Positions 57,701 to 64,000 of a DNA stretch of 64,000 nucleotides are shown piece by piece (position 1 is the stretch's first letter; every line of letters starts with the position of its first letter). Source of the DNA: Axinella damicornis. Its lineage: Eukaryota > Porifera > Demospongiae > Axinellida > Axinellidae. A model generated the notes under the pieces. That model worked only from the letters and a program-made list of their open reading frames with translations. It made no database searches and had not been told where the DNA came from. The DNA lies in NCBI GenBank assembly GCA_963931865.1, contig OZ007505.1, positions 13,034,868-13,098,867 on the forward strand, given 5' to 3'. A program made the position numbers and the translations under genes.

Positions 57701-58158
57701 GCCATTTGGACTTACTCAAATTCTTCATCACTGATCAGAACTGTAGTCCGAACATTCCAGGCGAGTATGGCAGAACCCCTCTTCACAATGCTGCTGCAGC
57801 AGGTCACCTGCACATAGTGAAGTATTTGATTGATGAACAAGGTTGTGATCCATCATGTTTGGATAGAGACAAACAGACACCACTTCATCGTGCTGCAAGG
57901 GAAGGACATTTAGACATTGTGAAATTCCTTACACTGGAAAAGCATTGCAATCCCAACCCACGAACTGATTTGAACAGCACTCCTCTCCACTATGCAGCAG
58001 AGAAGGGCCACTTACAAGTAGTTCAGTTCTTTGTTGAGGAGCTGAAGTGTACTCCCAACTTGAGAAATAAACGTAATATGACACCACTTCTGTTCGCTAA
58101 AGCCTACGGCCATCTCAATGTGGCTCTCTATTTGCAGAAGTTTGAACATTCAAGCTGA
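51345..58158 (+). CDS. 2A-leader, death-domain, ankyrin-repeat protein (innate-immune/apoptosis adaptor type)
   Basis: Plus-strand gene with phase-compatible exons 51345-51759, 51864-51914, 51985-52275, 53172-53345 (optional), 53842-54821, 54912-54948, 55754-55887 and 56536-58158. Order: hydrophobic leader ending in a 2A-like motif, death domain, Ser/Thr/Pro linkers, a helical module with a Cys-rich lead-in, acidic linkers, and 15 ankyrin repeats to TGA at 58,156-58,158. All exons are open. If the 2A works, translation yields a separate leader peptide and a main protein beginning with Pro. Start ATG 51,345 is the first in frame, and an internal ATG at 51,501 is an alternative. Death domains recruit partners by homotypic contact and ankyrin arrays bind proteins. 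The ligand and pathway cannot be told. Proteins of this mixed kind are expanded in sponges (family knowledge). Confidence 0.8.
51985..52275 (+). CDS. Death domain exon
   Basis: Reads LLDVLEEMIPLVSRWKAIGR, FRIDSGRLDQIQTDNHGDCE, LSGVLTCWLRKNYDVELFGE and PTWRTVVKVVARPVAGDNCA. This follows the six-helix death-fold pattern (W..IG..., D.I...N..D....L..ML..WL......TW..L). The exon is phase 1 at both ends, so it is a mobile symmetric module. It is preceded by a 51-bp exon (51864-51914) encoding LDQVDKALPSVDDSPLG. Confidence 0.82.
52510..52855. mobile_element. CAGGGGCGTAGCTAG inverted-repeat element
   Basis: CAGGGGCGTAGCTAGGATTT and GTGCTAGCTACGCCCATG are inverted ends with ATTAAT on both sides (52,504-52,509 and 52,856-52,861). 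The terminal style is hAT-like, though the readable duplication is 6 bp. It lies in the intron after the death-domain exon. No ORF. Confidence 0.7.
53172..53345 (+). CDS. Duplicated Ser/Thr linker exon, possibly relict
   Basis: Starts VITSTSTAPQTSTRSQDACA and ends GASVSPRP..STSTQSEG. It is a copy of the start of the 53,842 exon (VIAAATPQ..GAGVSPRPSSSTQSEG), and the DNA match continues into the following GVGVASAH-type region. A phase-1 donor at 53,346 (GCAG|GTGCAC) would keep the frame. Without splicing, TGA follows at 53,363. It is either an extra linker cassette or a decaying duplicate. Confidence 0.5.
53842..54821 (+). CDS. Linker plus helical module exon
   Basis: Opens with Ser/Thr/Pro linker, then CGCGKCTFYSYIESGC (Cys-rich lead) and a roughly 250-residue helical region: FSRLTHEQQQELRGRLRVES, IPVDKLVTHLLSLGAF, DYFSFFNYHVIEHIVSELGT, KKEFDQYSKRRIYECLP, LLRLCRVEKGCFQLVFQLPS and FPLSSEQERALVAENVIKLT. 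I recall similar SFFNY..IEHI / FQLPSFVQ modules in uncharacterised sponge and coral proteins next to death or ankyrin domains (moderate). Function unknown. It leaves in phase 0 before GTGTGT. Confidence 0.7.
56536..58158 (+). CDS. Terminal exon: 15 ankyrin repeats
   Basis: 541 codons including stop. TPLHxAA-type signatures mark 15 repeats of about 34 residues, beginning TELHHAARRRDIETVRVL and ending MTPLLFAKAYGHLNVALYL. Repeats 6-8, 9-11 and 12-13 are near-copies with a 306-bp period (CSPNIPG..YGRTPLH at codons starting about 57,127, 57,433 and 57,739). Repeats 8 and 11 are degenerate (TPITGAA, TSITGAA) in the same way. The preceding small exons (54912-54948, 55754-55887) encode acidic linkers. 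TGA at 58,156. Confidence 0.92.
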   Translation, partial: DPLYKELEEFEYTLYIHQSPSEASSEHHRTTELHHAARRRDIETVRVLTEEKHENPLEKDERGDTALHAAAEGGSLDVLKYFINEKTYNPACPGYCGRTPLHDASVKGHLDVIKYLVIEQQVDPLCQDEDGMTPLHWSCAGGDLNVVTFLSEEIEKYNPMKDILADLKEKFGNNPLHYAVLYGHLNIVQFFISDKNKNCSPNIPGEYGRTPLHHAADRGHLHIVKYLIDEQGCDPSCLDRNKVTPLHLAAANGHLDIVKFLTLEHHCNPTSRNSYGNTPITGAAQQGRLDILKFFITGQNCSPNIPGQYGRTPLHSAADRGHLHIVKYLIDEQGCDPPCLDKDKVTPLHLAAANGHLDIVKFLTLEHHCNPTSRNSDGNTSITGAAQQGHLDLLKFFITDQNCSPNIPGEYGRTPLHNAAAAGHLHIVKYLIDEQGCDPSCLDRDKQTPLHRAAREGHLDIVKFLTLEKHCNPNPRTDLNSTPLHYAAEKGHLQVVQFFVEELKCTPNLRNKRNMTPLLFAKAYGHLNVALYLQKFEHSS

Positions 58159-58898
58159 CTATAAGTGGATACATACGTCCACAGCTGACTATGTGTAGTG
58201 TATTACATACACAGTACTATCTTGCACTGATTGTGTAGGTTCAGTAATTATAAACCAGCAATTTTGTATCTCTCTTCGTTATTGAATTTCTTTTGTACTC
58301 AATTGTGTCATTGTTTATGCTTGTAGAACTGCAGACTGCAGAGATCCTGTCATTGTTCTTATACCGGTACTTAGTATGTGGCCATGAGCTGTCATGATCA
58401 GAGTATCCTCTACACAACACTGTGCTGTACACATGAAGAATCCATCATCACCTTTTGTAGTTGATCCATATGTTTTGGGAATTATCATGTGTCATGGTAG
58501 TCCTGTTCCCAAACCCATCATGGGCGTATTTTCGAGAGACTACGGTAGTTTGTTTGTGTGGCTGTATGCATGCATGATCCAGCCTTCACCACTTCACATG
58601 AATTTGCATGCCTGAGCATCCAGAGGTATAGTGAAGGCCTGCAGCTGCATAATATTATATGCATGGGATGAGAGGCCACCAGATCAGTTTATGTCCCATG
58701 CTAGGGCTCCTAGCGCATGCGTGTGTTGTCATCATAATTATGCATACAATTGAGAGAAGGGGCAGGATTGTGTATGGCATGCAGAGGGAAATATACAGTC
58801 ATGCTCTCTCTATTTCACCTTCTCTCACTGTTCATACAAAATTATGCTGGAGTCAGTTTGCAAAGAGAGAACACAGACAAACAAATATCAACAATTTA
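58159..58898. other. 3' flank of the ankyrin gene
   Basis: AT-rich, no exon recognised. CATGGGCGTATTTTCGAGAG with GACTACGGTAG at 58,520-58,551 is one terminus of the 7382-8005 MITE family without a partner. Confidence 0.6.
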
Positions 58899-59725
58899 AT
58901 GATGGGGATGTCCCTGCTATCTGATCAACACCACATTACAGTAATGATGGGGATGTCCCTGCTATCTGATCAACACCACACTACAGTAATGATGGGGATG
59001 TCCCTGCTATCTGATCAACACCACATTACAGTAATGATGGGGATGTCCCTGCTATCTGATCAACACCACACTACAGTAATGATGGGGATGTCCCTGCTAT
59101 CTGATCAACACCACATTACAGTAATGATGGGGATGTCCCTGCTATCTGATCAACACCACACTGCAGTAATGATGGGGATGTCCCTGCTATCTGATCAACA
59201 CCACATTACAGTAATGATGGGGATGTCCCTGCTATCTGATCAACACCACATTACAGTAATGATGGGGATGTCCCTGCTATCTGATCAACACCACATTACA
59301 GTAATGATGGGGATGTCCCTGCTATCTGATCAATACCGCACATTATAGAAATGATGGGATGTCTGATCAACAACACATTACATGCATGTAGTAATGATGG
59401 GGATGTCCCTGCTATCTGATCAACACCACATTACAGTAATGATGGGAATGTCCCTGCTATCTGATCAACACCACATTACACAGTAATGATGGGGATGTCC
59501 CTGCTATCTGATCAACACCACATTACAGTAATGATGGGAATGTCCCTGCAAACACCACATTACACTGTAAAGATGGGGATATCTGATCAACACCACACAG
59601 TAACGATGGGGATGTCCCTGCTATCTGATCAACATCACATTACAGTAATGATGGGGATGTACCTGCTATCTGATCAACAACACATTACAGTAACAATGGG
59701 GATGTCCCTGCTATCTGTTTTCTGG
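58899..59725. repeat. 45-bp minisatellite, about 17 copies
   Basis: The unit is ATGATGGGGATGTCCCTGCT plus ATCTGATCAACACCACATTACAGTA in two pieces. From 58,899 to about 59,340 copies are almost identical and alternate ATTACA/ACTACA, giving a 90-bp higher order. From 59,340 on they are disrupted by small indels. As 45 is a multiple of three, a 229-codon frame stays open. I regard it as non-coding. Confidence 0.92.
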
Positions 59726-59928
59726 GTTGCACTCGGTTGCTGGCACATAGCCCTTCTTGGAGTCCCTGATCTGAACCAGCCACCACTCTCTGCAGCCTAT
59801 TCTGTCATGGGCACACAGCAGTCACCACCTGGCCCGCACCCACACTGAGCTCCACTCTGTCCTGGGGTTCAAACTCGTACAGCACCTCCAGTTTTGTGTC
59901 TATTGGGAGCTCCTAGTGTGTGTGTGTA

Positions 59929-59961
<33 letters not shown>

Positions 59962-60361
59962 GGGTGTGTGCATGTGGGCTGAGAATTCAGCTTCAATGTT
60001 ACTCTTGTGACACCGCTCTGTTTCAACTCACTTCTGCTTCCTCCTCCTCTTCTTCCTGATGTTCCTGAGTCAGTTGATGAAGGGGGGGAGACACTGGGAA
60101 GTTTGGAGACCCATCTGAGGGATGCTTGTGCCTCACAGGAGTGGCACTGGTAAAGTTAATAGCCAGGGAGGCAGGAACTAATGACAGCTGGATGAGCTTC
60201 TGTGAGATGGCACCAACTTTTCTTGCGTGTTGCTGCTGGATATCGGAAGACTGTTCAATACCTTCTGAAAGAGGTCCTAAAATGTCACAAACAGCGGAGT
60301 GGAAGGTGTACTGCGCATGTACCAACACCGTCAGAACATGTTGTACCAGTTTTAATGACAG
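59705..60361 (-). CDS. Last two exons of a BAR + SH3 protein (Tuba/DNMBP, ARHGEF37/38-like)
   Basis: Minus-strand exon 60,361-60,032 (acceptor TTCTTGCAG, donor GTGAGT) encodes LSLKLVQHVLTVLVHAQYTF and further helices to a poly-Glu tail, resembling the end of a BAR domain. Exon about 59,890-59,720 encodes an SH3: KLEVLYEFEPQDRVELSVGA, then, after a one-base frame change at about 59,807-59,812, GCREWWLVQIRDSKKGYVPA and stop. The EWWL...KGYVP pattern is that of the C-terminal SH3 of Tuba-family Cdc42 GEFs. The DH domain would lie to the right but I could not find it. The frame change may be a true lesion or an assembly error. Confidence 0.5.
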
Positions 60362-60524
60362 CTGCAAGAAATGAACTGGGCATTAAGTGCCTCATAGTTT
60401 CTCGACCCTGCATGGGGAGGTTGGAGTACATGATCGTAATTACCATTTCTCTCCCCTTTGCATTGGGTTCCGGGTGAGTGTAGGAATGAGGTAAGGTTCC
60501 CCCCTGCACCGGGGGAGCGTGGGA

Positions 60525-60725
60525 ACGAGGCTAAGGTTCCCCCCTGCACCGGGGGAGCATGGGAATGAGGCTAAGGTTCCCCCCTGCACCAGGGAGCATG
60601 GGAACGAGGCTAAGGTTCCCCCCTGCACCAGGGGAACGAGGCTAATGTTCCCCCCTGCACCGGGAAGCGTGGGAACGAGGCCAAGGTTCCCCCTTGCACC
60701 GGGGGAGTGTGGGAATGAGGCTAGT
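60525..60725. repeat. About 40-bp tandem repeat, 5-6 copies
   Basis: The unit contains GAACGAGGCTAAGGTTCCCC and CCTGCACCGGGGGAGCGTGG. Each unit carries the AACGAGGCTA terminus seen on many MITEs of this window, so the array may have grown from one transposon end. Confidence 0.85.
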
Positions 60726-62511
60726 GTTCATATAGCTTCCAAGCCTGTCATGAATATACCAAGCGTGTAAGTGCGAGGGTCTGGTCTGACTATATCAGGT
60801 TTTGCAAAAATATTGCAGTCCAATCAGATTGCAGAATAAGCAATTGCTACCGCCAACTTCCTGTGGTTTGAACCGAAGCCTGCATGAGAGAGCGCTGCAT
60901 GTGTAAATATTTTCACGCACAAAGTTAGGCCAAGCAAACTTGATTCCTTGTTTAGCGTCCCCGCCCGCATGCTTTTAAAGGGGCCATCCCTAACTTTTCA
61001 TTATTCATTACATTATTCGTAGGTACCTCTAGTCGTGTAGAGCAGCTCGTATTGTATCCTTTCATCATTAATATTTTATTTCTGGAAACCCAGCATTGTT
61101 TTAAATGTTGTTTCTGAAAATCTGATCATCAATAGATGGATAAATAAAAGATAGACAGATATAGACAGACAGACAGACAGACAGATGGATAGACAGCTGT
61201 TCTTCATATACACATACATTGATGTGTTCAGTTGACCTTTTCTGCTACCTTGCACAGATGACCCACTACACTGAGGAGGGGGCTGTGGTTGGAGGAGGGT
61301 GAGGTGGGAAGAGGGAAGGACAGTATGACTAGTGGAAGGAGTAGGCAGGGTCTGCGCAAATCAAAGACTGCACTTGATCTAGACTCAACCATTATTGGAC
61401 GAAGAGACTGGTTGTTCAGGATCTAGACTAATATAAACAGTGTCTGGGAATGATTGACCTGACTGTTGACACAGAGCTGGAGTTCACTACATGAGGACCT
61501 CAACCTAGCTAGCTATTGCCCCAAACAGCTGGGAAGGAGGCCTGGAATGAGGCTATCACTCATGGACTTGCTCAGGGATGGATGAGAAATCGTCGTAGCA
61601 TGTCAGCAAACTACACATTTGCAGGGAATATTATTGACTCATAATCAATAGGCGAAGTTTGACAGTCCAGTCCAAGTCTAGTCCAGTTCAGTTCACCCTT
61701 GCTAGTGCACCCCTGCAAATCTCCCAACCAAGTTGAAGCCTTAATGGACAACATCAAAGTCTACACAATGTTTCAGTGAAACTGAAGGTTTGGCCAAGTC
61801 CACTCTACACACGCCCCATCCCCAATTCACATAGAAAATAGGTCAAAATGTGCCATAGAGTGCCTTCAACTAGGGCTAAGTGATAATATCGTTTTAAACA
61901 TAATCGATTCACTACTGCTGTATAGGATTCCCAGCACGCAATGGGAAGATTCTGGAGTCAGACCGAAAGAAACACCACTTTGGTAAGCTCTGCTCAAACT
62001 ACCAATCCCTAACTTCCAAACATGTCCAGCATCACCGTAGACTGTCCAGTCGGATTATAAAAATTTGAACCAATAATCATTTTCGTCACAGTGTAACCTT
62101 CCAGATGTAATGGTTACTGTATCAGTTTATATTGTACCATGTACTGTATGTTACTATGGCGACCTGCATGTAATAAATCCCTTATACCATACACTGCATG
62201 CAGGATATAACCACAGTAACCAGTTTTAATTACCTTCGATGGTACATGTGGAGTTGTTCATCATACACATATCATTTCCGTTTAACTTGTGACTATCCAG
62301 TTGTACACAATCAACTGAAAAAATGGTTCCTGGTAAACATTTTCTTATAGGTATAGTGGACATAGCACTCTAATAAGGCTACTAGGGCTAGGGCTAGCTA
62401 GAATTATAGTCAGCCTCATGCAATGTCATAACTGTAATTAAATTTTAAGTTGTCGGTAGCTAGCTAGATCAGGAGCTCATGATCAGTGATCATATACTGA
62501 CTCAACTTTTC
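60726..62511. other. Stretch without recognised gene
   Basis: Includes a GACA/GATA microsatellite (about 61,147-61,195) and a CAGTCCAGTCC cluster near 61,660-61,692 like the foldback ends elsewhere. No convincing exons of the BAR+SH3 gene found. Confidence 0.5.
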
Positions 62512-62784
62512 ACAAGTAATAAAAAACATTAAAAATGTAGCAGGATGTAGGGATACCAGAACGGCAAAAAGTAAGGAAACAAGAGGGATGATCGAACATA
62601 ACAGTGAAGTATACAATCACCCCTACAGAGATCTTCTTCCATATATACATGTACAATGAAAAAAGATATGTAGGGGTGATTGTATACTTCACTGTTATGT
62701 TCGATCATCCCTCTTGTTTCCTTACTTTTTGCCGTTCTGGTATCCCTACATCCTGCTACATTTTTAATGTTTTTTATTACTTGT
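62512..62784. repeat. Perfect 116-bp inverted repeat with 41-bp spacer
   Basis: The left arm 62,512-62,627 (starts ACAAGTAATAAAAAACATTA) and the right arm 62,669-62,784 are exact reverse complements by eye. The spacer is AT-rich. Parts of the arm (AATGTAGCA, GGCAAAAAG, GGGATGAT) recur at 8,027-8,070. Confidence 0.95.
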
Positions 62785-63455
62785 TTATGTAAATTTTTTT
62801 GGCAGCAGGCGCATGTTTGAGCTGAAGTTTGCTGCAGAAGTCAGTGACCTCACAGGCAACTGGGCAGTAGGTGTCCTTGCCTTGGTATATGGACTATATT
62901 ACTCAAGTATTACACTTCCAGCATTGGCTGAAGAATCAGGCCCGGGCATCTCAAGTCAACTGTTCCCTAGATGGATGACAAAGCCCCTGAGTTCTCCTTG
63001 TCTGAAGACCATGGCATAGGCAGTTTATAGTAGGGACATTCATATGGGTGTGAGATAGGCATTCACCCTGCTCACAGAATACAGTATAGGTAGCAATATA
63101 AGCTTAGCTAAATCATGCGTAGACTCTACAGGGACTAACCTCAGTCTTATAAACAGTGCCTCGTTTGACAACACATCGGTCAACGCAGCTTCGTCACTGT
63201 TTCTAATTCAGCGATCTTGAGTAATAATTACGTATCCGTTGCTAAGTGATTGTTTAAGTGCGCATGCGTACAAACGTGAAAATGGCGTGACAAACGAAGC
63301 CATAGTTATTGAGTGGGCAGCTGCAGCGCCTGGTGAAGACTTGGAGGTAGTGAAAAAGCGATGGGACGTTGCACTGCTCGGTTGAAAATGCTACTGTTTC
63401 GTGCGAAAACCATCGTAACAGATTGAGGCAACGTTGAGCTAAGTTGTCTGAAGAA

Positions 63456-63488
<33 letters not shown>

Positions 63489-64000
63489 AAAACAATTTGC
63501 CCTTTTTGCGAGTGCCTGGTGTGGTACTTTCGCGACGGGTTTTCGCGATGCGAGGAGTCTTGTTGGTCATGAAAACACTCGAAGATGAACGGTATGTGGT
63601 TATAAAGGCTTATAAGTGTACCGTTTCTGAGATTTGGAGAGATTTTTTTGTATTGGCATGTATTGCGTGTACGTCGTATCCCTACATATAGACTCTACCG
63701 AGTCTATGATTACTTACCCTTTATACAGTAATACGGCCAGGCTAGTGCTATATAGCTGTCATAGATAGGTATAATAATGGCCAACCGTGCGCACGTACGT
63801 TCGAGTATACTGCGTACGAATATTTGAATTAAATCACATGCATGCAGTGTCATAATTACCCCGCGCGCGCATGCGCGAAGCGGGGTTAAGCAATCGGTTT
63901 TGTCCGTCAGTCAGTCAGTCGTCTGTCGTCTGTCTGTCAGGCGGAAAAAAATGAAATCTCCCCACATAGACCCTCATAAACCATCGAAATGGAGTCAAAC
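62785..64000. other. Right end: no gene identified
   Basis: A 68-codon frame at 62,813-63,019 after GGCAG is protein-like but unassigned. There is an AAAG microsatellite at about 63,449-63,489. A CpG-containing stretch (63,230-63,600) and a CCCCGCGCGCGCATGCGCGA hairpin near 63,860, followed by CAGT/CTGT repeats, close the window. Confidence 0.4.

Noticed and set aside
58899..59725. CRISPR-like regular array
   Set aside because: Units are contiguous with no unique spacers, and the DNA is eukaryotic.
58659..59848. 229- and 120-codon frames (MMGMSLLSDQHH repeats)
   Set aside because: Product of a 45-bp minisatellite. No splice context or homologous protein known to me.
62813..63019. Candidate exon after GGCAG
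   Set aside because: Protein-like start but no family match, partner exon or donor. Too weak to call.

Overview
The window is eukaryotic DNA, most likely from a sponge (demosponge-like). The evidence is intron-rich animal genes with GT-AG junctions, introns crowded with short inverted-repeat transposons, and a death-domain/ankyrin gene that starts with a 2A-like ribosome-skipping leader, an architecture I know from sponges and other early-branching marine animals. The organism call is inference.

Layout. From 1 to about 39,090 most of the DNA is one plus-strand gene, a long-tailed class I myosin (Myo1e/Myo1f type). I placed 25 exons with matching splice phases, from just after switch I of the motor to the SH3 stop codon. 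The promoter, P-loop and switch I lie left of the window. Its introns hold many miniature inverted-repeat elements (MITEs). Several are nested and some have readable target-site duplications: TA for families ending in TACCGTA, and 8 bp for hAT-like elements. A decayed LINE and several minisatellites are also present.

From 39,091 to 43,350 is mostly repeats, plus one minus-strand exon of a protein geranylgeranyltransferase I beta subunit carrying an in-frame TAG. From 43,354 to about 50,410 on the minus strand is a multi-exon relic of a transposase-like gene with an unusual domain order: Cys-rich N-terminus, MULE-type transposase core, SWIM zinc finger, AT-hook, CXXC CpG-binding zinc finger, Ulp1/SENP cysteine protease. 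It carries two in-frame TGA codons and at least two frameshifts. One of its introns is itself an inverted-repeat element flanked by TA, and removing that element restores an open exon.

From 51,345 to 58,158 on the plus strand is an apparently intact gene: hydrophobic leader ending in a 2A-like StopGo motif, death domain, Ser/Thr-rich linkers, a helical module, then 15 ankyrin repeats with a 306-bp unit present three times. Beyond it are a 45-bp minisatellite, the last two minus-strand exons of a BAR+SH3 protein resembling Tuba (DNMBP/ARHGEF37/38), a 40-bp minisatellite, and a perfect 116-bp-arm palindrome at 62,512-62,784. I identified no gene in the last 1.2 kb.

How the genes fit. There are no operons. 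The myosin is a housekeeping actin motor. The 2A/death/ankyrin gene looks like an innate-immune or apoptosis adaptor. The transposase-like gene is a mobile element or a decayed domesticated one. The myosin and ankyrin genes read cleanly, whereas the transposase, PGGT1B and SH3 exons are broken. This suggests real decay, although draft-assembly error cannot be excluded.
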